A stretch of 64,000 bases of DNA, taken from positions 1 to 64,000 of the forward strand of contig CAJQUW010007770.1 in the NCBI GenBank assembly GCA_907163375.1, read 5' to 3'. Of this stretch, positions 1-12,200 are shown in pieces (the stretch's first letter is position 1; each line of letters opens with the position of its first letter). The translations under genes were made by a program, and so were the position numbers. The notes under the pieces are model-generated. The model worked only from the letters and a program-made list of their open reading frames with translations, was not told the DNA's origin and did no database searches. The DNA comes from Prostheceraeus crozeri (taxonomy: Eukaryota > Platyhelminthes > Polycladida > Euryleptidae).

Positions 1-2067
1 CTAACAAAAAATGTCCAGCCCATCTTCATTATTTCAAACAAGAAAGCTTCCGGAATTAGTTCGGTCTATTCACATTTCATTATACACATATATGTTAAGA
101 TGTAAAATGCAGTTTCTTAAAAGACAACAGTTTAGTTGAATACACTGCTGCTGCATGTATTTACAAATACAATTATGCCATGTGCTACCACTATGTACAT
201 GTATAGCACAGCAGTCCTTTACTCTCAAAAGCACCCAATGAATGAATTTTGAACATACCTATTTCTGCCTTCTAAAATTGGTCCCCGCGAACCCTCTCGT
301 GGGCCACTCCTTGTGTCCCGCTATCCCAACTTGGTTCCCACCACTGATTTAGGTTGTTGTTTTAGGAATAATTCAAACGAAGTCAAGTATAAACAATTTG
401 ATTCACCAAATGTTTGTATGTCGCTTTATCAAGGTGAATCAGAGCACTGAAAGAAGAAAGTCATCACATGCATCATACATCCGAAGCAATTTGAAATTCA
501 ATAGCTTCCTTAACAAGAGGACATAGATAGGAAATTACTGTTTCATCTGAGACTGTTTCATTTTGAAAAATGGCCATTATGAAAATGATATCAATACATA
601 GAAATGATATTCATATAAAAATGGAAAAAAATTATCAATGCTTCTGGTTGATCTCAGATTTAAGTTGGGAGACGTACGTGTCTCTGAAATTTCTCGTTTG
701 ATTGATGATTGGAAAAAGGATTTCAAAATAGCTGTTTCAGCATTGTCTTTAGTTGGTGAGATGTTATGAAAAAACGAAATGCTGATAAACAGCAATATTT
801 ATTTATAACAGTATATATGATAAGCAGCAATCTGCTACATGTAACCATAACTGTTTTAATAAAAATCAACTTTTCTAATGTTTTGTTATCGGTTTAAGCT
901 AGTAAACTAAGAATTTGTAAAAGGGGTGCACTGTACCTCGCTCAGGTGTCAGAGGGTGTGTAAAAGATCAGGTCTTAGGGGTTAAACAATAAATAACAAT
1001 AAACAATAACAAAAAACAATAAAAGTTGCTGAGTATATTTCATGCATGTGGCCATCTTTCTTTTGTGTGTCTAGGGGAACTGGCACTATGTCATCTTAAA
1101 CGTTAGTTTTGCATTTCAAGTCACCCATCTTATAAGTGTGGGAAATATTTGTTAAGATTATTGATATACTTCCGAAATTTCGCAACAAAAGTTTCACAGT
1201 GGAATCGTTTGTTAATTGAGCACGATGACCAAATGATCGATGCTTCAGACATCGGCGCAGCATGCATTTAACAGGAAGTAAATTAAAGTAGCATGTAGAG
1301 TTGCGATGTTTTAAATGTTTCGAATATAGTTAAAAAACAATGTTTTTCCCTGCAAAAGGCGTCTTTTAATTTTTCGATAATCGAATCCACTGTCGCAGTA
1401 TTTATGTGGAATTGCGGTGCTATGGCTGATTATCACCAGCATAACCATGGCAAGACTGAACTCATGAAGATAGCGTATAACAGCTGACTTTCTAAAGCTC
1501 TTTTTCTAAATTTCTATTTAATTCCGATTATGAAAGTGACGACGTTGAGTGGTTTCAGTGTTGTTGAATGTGCTGCGTGAGTAACGTGTGTTGAGCGAAT
1601 ATCCCTAATCATGAACAATTGTTTTTACTGTAATTTCTATCCATCCAATTATGTTGTTTTGTCAATCTTCTATTATTTTACGACATACCAGTAATATATT
1701 TTTCAATTGACACTTTGTATTTTCTATCATTATCTCAATAATAATTTATTATTTGTTTCTTTTCACTTTTCTTACATCTCTCTTAATGTGGCTAAATTGT
1801 CTATTTCTTCAAAGTTGAACCTGTGTATTAAAATGAATTAAAGAAGAAATGACAAGCATTCTGAAATAAATAATAAAATGCCACTTTCAGTGATAGTCAA
1901 GCTTAAATGCTATTATTGAGCATTCTAACTAGAAACATTCTCAAATCAAAAAAGTCCTTCTCATATATTATGTTATTTTTGTTCACCAAGTCTTTTAGGG
2001 ACGATATTAAATAAATTCACATTTACTACTACCGCAATTCTCGTCAAATACACTCGTCATGAGTATA
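1..2067. other. Stretch without a recognised gene
   Basis: AT-rich, with stops in every frame and no frame longer than about 70 codons. I recognise no protein motif. The only structured piece is a hAT-like terminus ending near 346, listed separately. Confidence 0.5.
283..346. mobile_element. Possible hAT-type terminus (right end only)
   Basis: Read on the minus strand, this begins CAGTGGTGGGAACC and runs into a GC-rich stretch with GCGGGACAC and GGGTTCGCGGGG. Known non-autonomous hAT elements often have ends of this style (CAGTGGT followed by a GC-rich run). The partner end is not in the window, so no target duplication can be tested. This is a weak call based on style alone. Confidence 0.3.
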
Positions 2068-2672
2068 CAGTCATGGAAAAAATATAGTGCCCGGTGAAAA
2101 AATGAAAACTCAAGACTTGTTCCTGTGTCACTTTCACATACCTAATATTACTCCGATAAATGAACATCATTATAGTGATAAAAGTACAATATTAACAACA
2201 TGAAAATCTTGTGATGCCCCCGTCAGCACGTGTGAGTTCTTCCACGCGATCAGTCATAGAATAAATTAGGGATTTCCGATAACTTCGTAGGCTACTTTCA
2301 TGAGTTCTCTCCAAATTTCTTCACTCATATATTTTTGGTTTTGAAAATAATGCATGAGTCCTTTATGCATAAATTTGATCTTTCATAAACTCAGTTAAGT
2401 CGGCACCGCGCGAAGCTATAGCTAACAGCGATCTAGAATGAAATGAACGAAGTGACACTTCCGAACCATTTTATTAACATCATGTTGGCTTCTTTGTGCA
2501 ATGTTAACTCAAATCAGCAGATATCTATGGACTGTCCGCAGTATCAGCATGATCGCATTCGTTCGTTTAGATCATAATAGAACACCATCGAATGTTGATT
2601 TGTGGCTATTAACATCGATTGCTGCCAACAATATGTTGCAACTTATCGGGTACTATATTTTTTCCATGACTG
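2068..2672 (-). mobile_element. Deleted Tc1-like element, C-terminal relic
   Basis: The ends are near-perfect inverted repeats of about 26 bp (CAGTCATGGAAAAAATATAG) flanked by TA at 2066-2067 and 2673-2674, as expected for Tc1/mariner. On the minus strand around 2210-2325 the sequence still reads like the end of a Tc1 transposase: SEEIWRELMKVAYEVIGNP, a stop, then residues resembling the usual RVEELTRADGGITRFSC tail. The rest of the transposase is deleted. At 605 bp it can move only with help in trans, if at all. Confidence 0.75.
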
Positions 2673-2757
2673 TATAAAACAGAAAGCACATACAAACATA
2701 ATAAAAATATATTTAGAACATGTTTAAAATATGACAAAAAAACTTTGCAATTACCAT

Positions 2758-2948
2758 GCGACTTGAAAAATGCTTGCCTGAGAGAGCCTTCATGGTCGTT
2801 GCCAATCGTTGGAGGTAGCTATCCTCGATTAAAGTAGTGTGTTTTTAATATTGCATCTCAGTAGTGTCTGATATTAGAATTAGTATTACCTAACTATTCG
2901 CAACGACCATGAAAGCAGGCTTAAGTAACTCCGCATTTTTCAAGTCGC
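2758..2948. repeat. Imperfect foldback, MITE-like
   Basis: The two ends are inverted copies: GCGACTTGAAAAATGC on the left and its complement on the right. A second matching block, CTTTCATGGTCGTTGC-like, lies inside each arm. Total length is about 191 bp with a short unrelated loop. I could not fix a target duplication, so the superfamily is open. Confidence 0.55.
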
Positions 2949-3356
2949 TTACTTGTTTTGCTACGTCAATTTAATTTCTGTTGTACATGGTTGACAATTT
3001 CTTCCACCGAATTTCGGAAGAAATTCAGGAAGTGTTGAAATCTGTCTTGTATTATAATATGTTTGAGATTTCTTCAGGATGTCCGCGCACCCTGGAAAGC
3101 CTTGAAAACTCCTGGAAAATGAAATTTTACCATGGAAAATTCCTGGAAATTTTGAGACTAATTAAAACACTAATTGCTAGTTGAAGTCACACTCCAGTGT
3201 TTTCTATTTTTCCAGATTTTTCATATCTCTACTTATTTGTTACAAACATAGCCTTCATTCTCGTACAATCTTTTTGTTTTTAGAATATTTCAGTGACTGG
3301 AATCTCCTATCATAACGTATACAACATGAATGAGACCGAACTGCGTGGTATGGCTA
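2949..3356. other. Short spacer with a CCTGGAAA repeat
   Basis: Holds no gene. At about 3080-3170 the sequence has several CCTGGAAA / TCCTGGAAAT words after GTCCGCGCACCC. A similar mix (GTCCGCG next to CCTGGAAAACC on the minus strand) occurs at about 6865-6910, which suggests a dispersed low-grade repeat. Confidence 0.35.
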
Positions 3357-3562
3357 CAGTCTGTTGAATTCAAGTTTCCATTCATTGAATTCAAGATTCG
3401 ATAACTATGATTCAACTTTCCATGATGATAGATTCAAGATTCCATATCATGGATTCAAGTTTCCATGATTTTTTTATCAAATTGGTTCACACAATTCTTC
3501 ACATAATTTTCATTTCTATGAATATATGCGGATGACTTGGATCTCTATAGAACTTCAAAATT
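3357..3562 (+). repeat. Left long terminal inverted repeat of the DD35E element
   Basis: About 206 bp, complementary to 5616-5864. It contains three to four degenerate repeats of ATTCAAGnTTCCAT. In known Tc1-like elements such as Sleeping Beauty, repeated motifs inside long ends serve as multiple transposase-binding sites; that role is an inference here. Confidence 0.8.
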
Positions 3563-3649
3563 TGAAATTTAAGAATTATGTGCGAATAAATTGATAAATA
3601 GACATTTGATTCACTGAGTTACAGTTATCATCGAATATAAAAATACAAA

Positions 3650-4708
3650 ATGAAGAGAGGCTACAGCAAAATATCAAATCATGACAAGGAGAGATTATTG
3701 AGAACCTACCTCCATGATCGCAATAATTTTAAGACTTTTTGCGACACAATGGGAATCAAGTATAACTCTGGTCATCGAACAGTTATGAGAGCATTAGAGC
3801 AGGAGACCCATCTCGTTTCACCTAAGAACTGTCGGGAGGTAAACGCTATCACAAGATAGAAAACGAGCACATTGATAGATAAGCTTGAGGATGATCCGCT
3901 GCTGGATCTGAACGACCTGAAATCAATTTTATCTGAAGCCAGAAACATCGAAGAAGATAAGTCAACGATCTCGCTGCATCTCAAAAATCGCTCCATTTCA
4001 TACAAAAAGTGCTACTCGCAGCCAACAACAAGCGACACTATTTTCACGAAAGAAAAGCGCTTTGAGTATGCTCAACGCTACATGAGAGACATCTCCAATG
4101 TGGACAAATGCATTTGGGTCGACGAAACTAATATTAGTGTTTGGAGTCACTGCAGTCGAGGAAGAGCTGCAGTTGGAAACAAGGCTGTAATAAAAAGGAC
4201 AGCGAGCAAAGGTGCAAACCTGAACATGATAATGGCCGTCTCTCATAATGGCATTGTCCATCACACTATGAAACTCGGGTCATACAAGAAACATGATTAT
4301 CAGACCTTCATTGCAGAGTGTTGCATGAAGCAGGGCAATCCATTATTGAGAGTTTCTTTCATCATGGACAATGCATCTATTCATAATGAACCAGATTTGT
4401 TCATTGATAGATCCGTGTTCCCAAACATGAGCACTCATAAATTGAGTCCATACAGTCCACAATTGAATCCAATTGAAGAGTCTTTTTCAGTCATCAAGCA
4501 TCACGCAAAGAAGTTCCTGAACACAAGCCGCGACAGACTCCTAAACAAGCCAGAATCAGTAACTTGGGCATGTCACAAGGAATCTGTCTTGACAGATGCT
4601 ATGAATCATGGTCTGAGCCACTTGACAGCTGATGTCATTCAGAGTCAAATAACGCATATGAACAAGTTTCTTTTAAAAGCCATCAATCGTGAAAACTTCT
4701 TCTTGTGA
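3650..4708 (+). pseudogene. Tc1/mariner-family transposase (DD35E), one premature stop
   Basis: This encodes the cut-and-paste transposase of the surrounding element, about 350 residues from the ATG at 3650. A helix-turn-helix-like N-terminus (RGYSKISNHDKERLLRTYL) is followed by the RNase-H-fold catalytic core. The acidic residues lie in IWVDETN, IMDNASIHN and SPQLNPIEES. There are 35 residues between the second D and the E of NPIE, against 34 in classic Tc1. A single in-frame TAG at 3857-3859 splits the frame after codon 69, and the same frame then continues open to the TGA at 4706-4708. The catalytic part is otherwise intact. The stop would follow from one C-to-T change of a CAG codon, so death of this copy looks recent. 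Similar DD35E groups are known; I cannot place it closer without a tree. Confidence 0.85.
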
Positions 4709-5615
4709 TTTCTGGCAGTGTTCCATAGTACCGCACAATTGCATGTTTATGTTCTGCATTACATAGCATGTACTTTCATGAATTGTTTTATAGACACAAG
4801 AATCATCGCATGGAAAGATGAAAAAAGGAACTGCATGGGTCAGAAACAAATTTAGCAAAAATATAGCAATTAGTGCAAATTATAATCAAATAAATAATTA
4901 TTTTACAAATTGTTTGAAAAAAGTAGCTGACATGTAATTATCGCAAATTAGTATAGAATCAATTAGCAACAAGTCAATAGTCAACACTCATTCAAATATT
5001 AAACGCTTACAATATTCAAATATACTGTTATAAAATACTTGAAAGACATTTGCACACATGTGCCACTGGGATGGGCCATGGAGCTATAAACCTGAGGTTA
5101 ATATACCTTGAATCAAAAATTGACGAATCTCCCACTAAATTGACATCCCAAGACTGTGTCCATTCTTCCCAGCCGTCTTGAACGGGTAAAGTCTAAATCC
5201 TGGAACTTGACCTTCTTGTGATTTTTTTGCTTGTGTTTTCTGTTTGCTGTATTATACTTGAATTTGATAAGATTATACATATGATAATACAGCAGTCTGC
5301 TCTGGGCTTCATATGACATGAAACTGCGAATATAATTAATGAAATAAAATATGTATAATCAAAATTTAAAAATGACATTCATCTTTTTGCTATACAGTGG
5401 TATGAAGATGAAAAGTAGCAGCAAATTGACAATTTCTGAATTCAAAGTTAAAACCACTGAAGTCAAAGTTAGAAGTTCTGAGATCAAAATCCAAAAATCT
5501 TAAGGCTAAGTTAGAAGTTCAGAAAATGAAGTTAAAACTTCTGAAATCAAACTTGAAAAAGGTGTAGACACTGCATCGGAATTCGCGCGCGAAGATGATT
5601 TTTTGACAATATGTT

Positions 5616-5864
5616 AATTTTGAAGTTCTATAGAGATCCAAGTCATCCGCATATATTCATAGAAATGAAAATTATGTGAAGAATTGTGTGAACCAATTTG
5701 ATAAAAAAAATCATGGAAACTTGAATCCATGATATGGAATCTTGAATCTATCATCATGGAAAGTTGAATCATAGTTATCGAAACATGAATCTGTTTTATC
5801 GAAAGTTGAACATTGGATATCGAATCTTGAATTCAATGAATGGAAACTTGAATTCAACAGACTG
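5616..5864 (-). repeat. Right long terminal inverted repeat of the DD35E element
   Basis: About 249 bp, the inverted partner of 3357-3562. It carries about 40 bp that the left arm lacks, amounting to extra copies of the internal ATTCAAG/TTCGATA unit. Gain or loss of one repeat unit explains the difference. Confidence 0.8.
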
Positions 5865-5876
5865 TAGCTATGAACT

Positions 5877-6060
5877 GTTGTCGAACTCCTAATCGTTGTA
5901 CAGTATGATGAATTAGTAGCTGTAAATTCCTTCACAAACGCTTCGCGGTATGGGGAACTAGGAGCCGTAAACTCCTTCATTAACGTCGTGTGGAATGGTG
6001 GACTCTGAGTTGTAGACTCCCTCATTAACGTCGTGTGGTATGGGGAACTAGGACTCGTAA
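5877..6060. repeat. 45-bp tandem repeat (minisatellite), about four units
   Basis: Units begin GTAAATTCCTTCAC at 5922, GTAAACTCCTTC at 5967 and GTAGACTCCCTC at 6012, exactly 45 bp apart, with a more decayed unit before them and the start of another at 6057. Because 45 is a multiple of three, the minus strand stays open and would encode a 15-residue repeat (KEFTAPSSPYREAFV and relatives). The frame runs straight into the transposon end, which argues against a real gene. Confidence 0.8.
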
Positions 6061-8310
6061 TATAGGATTAATGCTATTGCACACTTGATTGCCGTGTGGC
6101 AGAATCTACTGACGCAAAATGGTGCTGAACATATAAACTTCATTTAGGCACCAGGTTTGTTCCGAATGATCCGAAGCTAATATCGAATATTTTCAAACAC
6201 ATTTCAAGTAGGTTTTCAATATGCAGACACATTATTCCCGACACGTCGTGTGCCGATGAGCTTTCCTCGGTCAATTCTTCTCCGTGTCATTCTCCTAAGC
6301 TGATTGTGATTACTCTCATACATATGCAGCACATCAACCATTATGTTCCTCTTTCTGGCTCTTGGTCTTCCACCTTCCACAGATTCACGCAGCAATGCTT
6401 CAGTTCAAATGATCTTATCTGAATGACAACGCTCTGACGTTCACCTTGCTGCATTTCATTATAGAGTGGACTTTACAGATATTCCATTAATTTTACATTT
6501 CATTGTTAAGTCCTATATTTTTCGTTATTTATTATACTCTTTTTCTATTTTGTTCTCCGCAAGCGTTTAATACGATCGATTGTATTTTCATTTTTTTCTA
6601 GAAATATAATGTGGCCGTCTGATGCATATATTGGTATTTTTTATTTGGAATCACTTGCGCCTTAAAAATTCAACCAATTTCACGCCACTTTTCAAATTTT
6701 TTTCGTCAATTATATTAATTTTATGGTGTGTAAGCTCCTTAGCCACAGAACTTTGGGTAGATTTTTCCCGGAATTTTTCCTCTAAATTTGACGCGCGTAT
6801 TTGAGTAAAATTTCCTAGCAGAAAGTCTGGAAATTTTCGTTCGAATTTGACCCCTGATTTTTGGTAAATTTCCCTGGAAAACCTGGAAAATGAATTTCGC
6901 GGACACCTTGTTTCTTTGTCGCTTGTGCACGATTACTCTTTCACTCTTAATGTTTCCTTTTATGTGATTTAAGAGAAAAATGTTATTTTCATGTTTGAAA
7001 TGGAATTTCATGACGAAATTTCCCATTTTTCGATGTGCATTTAATTGACATCTCTATTGCACAGGTGTCCGACTTATAAATTAGCATTGCATTTTATGGA
7101 ATTGCTATGAATACAGCTAAGCTTGAAAAGAAAGTAGATAGCTTTTCTCAAAGCTGATGGGAACTCCAAAAATACATCACGGTCAAAGTGAGATGCTCAA
7201 ATCATATGTTCTTATTCAACTGTGAAGAATTTGAATGTTGAAGATATCTGCTATGATGCTATCCTTATGAGATCTTCGGTTGACTCTAACTTAGTGCAGG
7301 CCTATTATAAAAATCGTCATGAAAATGTTGAAAATGGCTTTGTCCGTGCAGGTTGAGATGTAGATTTTCTTGAGTGTGAGTTTCTTTTCAATGCAGATTC
7401 AGCCACTCCCAACAACTTGAAATCGGAAGATAACTTCATATGGTAACTTGAAATTTACTTGAATTTATTTTTCGGTACTTCTGGGTTATCTCCTCCCACG
7501 TTTTCAAATTTGTCTAAAATCCGCAGAAATGAATCAATCGTTACAAAACTTTTAGTACATGTAAGTGAGGATATTCTCTACATATGACAAAATTTGGACA
7601 AATCGGACAAGTACTTTTTGAATTAGGAGCGATAACTTGAAGTGCAGCGATGCCGGCAGCTTGATCTGACTTCTTATGACTTCACCGTCGGAGCAGAAAG
7701 CACTTGAGGCCAACAAAGTCATTTCCCGACAACTCGTGAAGTGACCAGGCCACATCCCTTATTATGCTTGGATTAATGAAAGTGTGGCAAGGTAGTGGAA
7801 AGATTCAATTGTGGGAAGATTTCAAACAACAGTGGATGAGACGAGGAGGGAGAGAGAACAATGCACACACGAGTAACAATAATGCGTCGAACAGACGAAG
7901 TCATATCAAGCCGTTGATATCGCTACACTTCACGTGATCGTCTCTCATGCAAAAAGTACTTGTCTGATCTGCATAAAATTTCGTATGTGGGTAGAAAATA
8001 TGCTTAATTACGTCTACCTGAAGTTTGGTGACGATTGATGCATTTTTGCAGACAAATTTGAAAACTTGGGTGTTGAGAGACAACCCATGAGTACCCTTTT
8101 TCCATTCTCGTACTTGGGTTACTTGTGCGGTATTATCCTTATAACAAGTTTGTAAATAAATTATAATATGCGCAGCTTATGCTGGAATGATTTCAATCGT
8201 TGAATCAATTAGGAATTACTCCGTTTTATCGGAAGTTCGATAGCGAACCCTAGAAATCACATGTCGAGAATCACATTTGCCCTACATTGAACGTTTTCTT
8301 CATCTTCCAG
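6061..8310. other. Stretch without a recognised gene
   Basis: AT-rich, with only short unrelated frames. At 6740-6910 there are degenerate short repeats (TTTTCCGGGAATTTTTCC, CCTGGAAAACC). The last 20 bp before 8311 form a pyrimidine-rich tract typical of an intron 3' end. The remainder is probably the upstream intron or intergenic DNA of the zinc-finger gene. Confidence 0.4.
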
Positions 8311-9251
8311 GCAGTGAACCAAGTGGATCCAGTGTTTCATCAGTCGGTGATGCATCGAGCGGTAACAGTATGTCGAATGTCAGTCATTCCTCAAGAGTTC
8401 CTCAAGCTCACACCTCTTCCGCACCTTCTGCCAACCAACAGAATCTATCACGACAGCATCATCAGCCGAACTCTGCCTCAGCTGCCAAAAGGACTAGCAG
8501 TGCCAGCGGTGTGACCGGTGCAACGGCCTCTGCTGCACCGTCGACAAACGCAGTCACCGCCCCTACCGGTGCCAGTATGGCTGATCCGGGGGGTTTGTGT
8601 GCTCCTGGAGCCGAGCGACCATTCGTGTGTGAGACGTGTAACAAAGGTTTCACAAAGGAACATCATCTTAAGACTCACAAACGCATACATACCGGAGAGA
8701 GGCCGTATGGATGTGACGTTTGTGGGAAGGCCTTCTCCAAAGCTTATCACTTGAAACGTCACAAGTCCATTCATACAGGAGAACGGCCGTTCGTCTGTGA
8801 GGAATGCGGAAAGGCGTTCTCAGAGGCTTATTATCTCAAACGGCATCGGAGTATTCACTCCGGGGAGCGTCCACATGCATGTGAATCGTGTGGGAAATCA
8901 TTCTCCAAAGCTTATTACTTAAAGCGTCATCAGACGATCCATACTGGTGAACGACGTCAATTTTACAACATGTGGAGCAAAGGAGGACAGCCTACTCAAG
9001 CTCCAGGGCCTGGTGCACCCAGTGCAAGTGCTACTGCTACAGCTGCGGCTATTGCCGCAGTTGGAGTCACCCCGCCGACTGCTGTTGGTGTGCCTAGTGA
9101 TCCCGGGGCTTCAAATAGCAGCCCTGTTGGTCGCAAACCTCCTCCCCCACCTGCCCCGGTCCCTCAACCGCCTCAACAAAACCTCCAAATCCCAGCCACC
9201 CCCGCCGCCCCCTTGAATAGGGCTTCCAACGACCCAGCTCGTCCAGTGTGA
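8311..9251 (+). CDS. Terminal exon of a four-finger C2H2 zinc-finger protein
   Basis: A probable nuclear DNA-binding transcription regulator. I start the exon at 8311 because the sequence before it (TTTTCTTCATCTTCCAG) is a good splice acceptor; the in-frame codons upstream would be intron. The protein begins with about 100 Ser/Ala/Thr-rich residues. Four adjacent C2H2 fingers follow from about 8628 to 8960, joined by TGERP-type linkers, and then a Pro/Ala-rich tail to the TGA at 9249-9251. Finger helices are KEHHLKTH, KAYHLKRH, EAYYLKRH and KAYYLKRH, so fingers 2-4 look like recent internal duplications. Predicted contact residues at -1/3/6 are K-H-T, K-H-R, E-Y-R and K-Y-R. The exon enters in phase 1; earlier exons were not found. 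The fingers are strong evidence for a real gene. Its orthology is unknown. Confidence 0.85.
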
Positions 9252-12200
9252 AATGTCTCGATCTGATTCTCTCTATGCAAATATCATGGAATTGGATTGA
9301 CCGCCGGCGGCATTACGCAGCTCTATGTCGGAGCGCGCGCCGATGTTCTGAAATCAATTTCTATGACTGTTGAATGCTTCTTCCAGCCCGGCCTTCGACT
9401 GAAGCAGATGACTGTAGCCGCACCATTCCTAAATCTTCTTTTTTGCTGCCTTGAAAGCAAGTTCATTATGTTGTGTATGTGGCGAGGCGCTTCATTCTTG
9501 CCCCCAAATCCACACTCATATCTGCTGCCACTTGTGCACAATAATGGATGACTCAGAAGGGAAGAGAAATGGCGTTGGTGTTGTTCACTCTGACTGCTCG
9601 TGTGGAGGCATTGGATGACTATCCAGCTGAGGTTGCTGCCTCAGGTTTGTTTTATAAAAGAGTAGATCAATATTTGTGTTGTCATTTGTTTCTTCCATGT
9701 CCTCCTTGATGTGTATGCACCGATGTTAGATAAAAGAGTTCCATAAGAAATTGAAGAAAGCAATCTGTGACTATTCAACAGCAATCTTAGTGATTTTTGT
9801 GATGTAGATTGAATTGAAATTGACGTGTATATCCGTCAGTTATATTGTAGGGTTTCATAGCTGTGCGCTTATGCGATGAAGACTGCATCTAAACGACAGC
9901 TCTCCAACTGCTGATCGGATGGACTTCAATATCTTATGGAACGGGTCCAAATTGTGAAGGATCCGCTGGCGGGCATGAAGGCAACGAAATACTCGGTACA
10001 CAATCCCTTTCCTTGATATCTTAAACTCCGCAACTGTAGAATACCTGGAAAGTGATCTACTTGAAATCACAACTGCTAGCAAGCAAGTCCTTTTTTGAGT
10101 TTCCCACCAGCATGTTCTCATCTTTTCAACTGTTGATAGACAAGTCCTTTATATATTGCTATTGTACATCATCTATGATAGACGCTTGATGCTTGAGCTA
10201 CGTGTAGCTGTGTCAATTCCTTTCTCCGACTACTGTTTTTGTCTGAATTGTGAATTGATTGATGCATATTGAAGAAATTATGCCCCTCTCATCTGACAGT
10301 GGCCTTGGTAGGCCACTTTGCAACACAACTATGCTTATTCGTTTCAACATTATTATTCACATAACTACGATTCTGCATATTTTTATTGTCAATTCTTAAA
10401 ACAGTTCTTTTGCAAAATCTCTTCAAAAAATTGTGTTATTTTACATTGGATCTGATGTTTTGGTTTTCCGAACAAACGTTGGGAGTCAGGATTTGTGAGT
10501 GATAAGTGATTATTAGAGAGTAGGTTCAGCGTAAACGACGGCTGCAGCTTAATGATTTTTGCATTTGTCGATTACCATCAGTTTGATTTGGAACAAGAAG
10601 TTATGATTCGATAGTCAATGTGTCACTCATAGAGCGGTTTCATTTTAAGCGCTACTTTTACAATTTTCTCCACATAACTACATGTAGCATGTAATTTTAC
10701 TTATAGCCTATAATATGATGGTTAAAAATCATTTCGAGAAAAAGTAAGATATTCATGATATGACATTGAAACCGAAGATACTGCTTCTGCGAAATTCAAA
10801 GCAAACAACGGAATTGAAAAATGTGATGTCCTCAGTATTTAATAAAAATAAAGAGACATTTCTACGACCGTACGTAGCGTAGGCTATACCCAATATTTCT
10901 GCTTAGCCTTCATCAAGGGATATAGAAAAAGGGAAATTGTATTATGATTATGGTTGGCAAAACTCCGAAGTCTATTTTTGCTTCGGAGGAAATAAAAAAT
11001 CAAATACTTCGCGAAGCTTATCGAAGTTCATTATTTTTGGATGAATACGAAAGAATTCACTATGTCAAAAATAGCCTCTGGCTTTCTCAAGAATAAAAAA
11101 ACAAAATTTCTAATATACCAAGCTTCCGTATTCCTTCAACAGGGTATTCAATAGAATGCACAGATGTTTTACAGCCGTAAATCAATATTCAAAGTTATTA
11201 CTTAGATATTTCAAACAGCTCATCAACTACAGACAAAGATAAAAAACATGCATGAACTATGAAATGAAGATACAAAGCTATGGTAAGACACTTAATTGAA
11301 GGCCGACCAGCGGCTAACAAACAACTATATATATATAGTAAACACTGTGTATCAATTTGTGGAATACAAGAAAGCATAATTCACAAAAAATATTAGAAAA
11401 GTATTAAAAGCTTATATAAAAGGAAATACAAAAATGAATTTATCTCAAAAAAGGTAATAATATGTCTCGCCGCAGCACGAAAGAATTCCCCCAGAGTGTG
11501 ATCAGGAACTGTTGAAGGTTTTCGTCGATTATTCTGGATGACATGTACCCTAGAAACAGTCAATATTGGGCATAATTTTTCGAATATACAGTTGGCCACA
11601 AAACATAGCCGCGTATATTTTCTAAATATTTTCTTTCTTGAATTTAGAGATATTTCCTGTTCGAGTACAGTCACGAAACCTTGACTGCCTTGGGCAATGC
11701 CCTGAAGTTGTTTCAGGCTTCAATTCTCAAAAAAATGTTTCTTGGAATTGGCGGGTCCAAATATAGTGAAAACATATACATTGTTTTAATGGGCTGCCGT
11801 CGCTAAACGTGTTTACACTAAAAATGATTTTATTGTGAACAAAGGAAATTTCCGGCTTCATCATACTGTAACATGTAAAAGTCATTCTGATGCGATGACG
11901 AGCTAAAGACTACAGTTAATTTTTTGAGTTCAACGTTTTTTGAGCATTGTAAATTCTGTAAATTCTGATGCGAATTAGAATATTTAAGTTAGCATTTTCA
12001 GACCTTCAACAGTTATCATAGTTAATGTACAGAATATGTTCAGATTATATGACCGATGCGAAGATTGAGATTATCGACAATACGATATTGATGTTATTCA
12101 ACAATAAAATTGGCACTAGAAAACATATGCATTAGCGTTTCAACCCCGGGAAACCTTAATGACCCATGAAAATGGTAATGTTTACGAGCAAAAAAATATT

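Larger units (their letters stand above)
3357..5864 (+). mobile_element. Tc1/mariner (IS630-type) element with long inverted ends, DD35E
   Basis: A near-complete 2,508-bp DNA transposon. It starts CAGTCTGTTGAATTC and ends with the complement, between TA duplications at 3355-3356 and 5865-5866. The inverted ends are unusually long: 3357-3562 on the left and 5616-5864 on the right. They match closely apart from about 40 bp present only in the right arm. Each arm is built from repeats of a GATTCAAGTTTCCAT-like unit. One transposase gene lies inside (3650-4708). About 900 bp of non-coding sequence follows it, including TTCTGAAATCAAA-type short repeats at 5430-5560. The conserved ends suggest a fairly recent insertion. 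Confidence 0.85.

Noticed and set aside
5711-6025. 104-codon minus-strand frame
   Set aside because: It is half 45-bp tandem repeat and half transposon end; no independent coding evidence.
9297-9551. Overlapping frames on both strands just after the zinc-finger stop
   Set aside because: They overlap each other, show no motif, and sit where the 3' untranslated region should be.
10860-10925. TACGTAGCGTAGGCTATACC region as a structured RNA or element end
   Set aside because: No partner repeat and no convincing fold could be found by eye.
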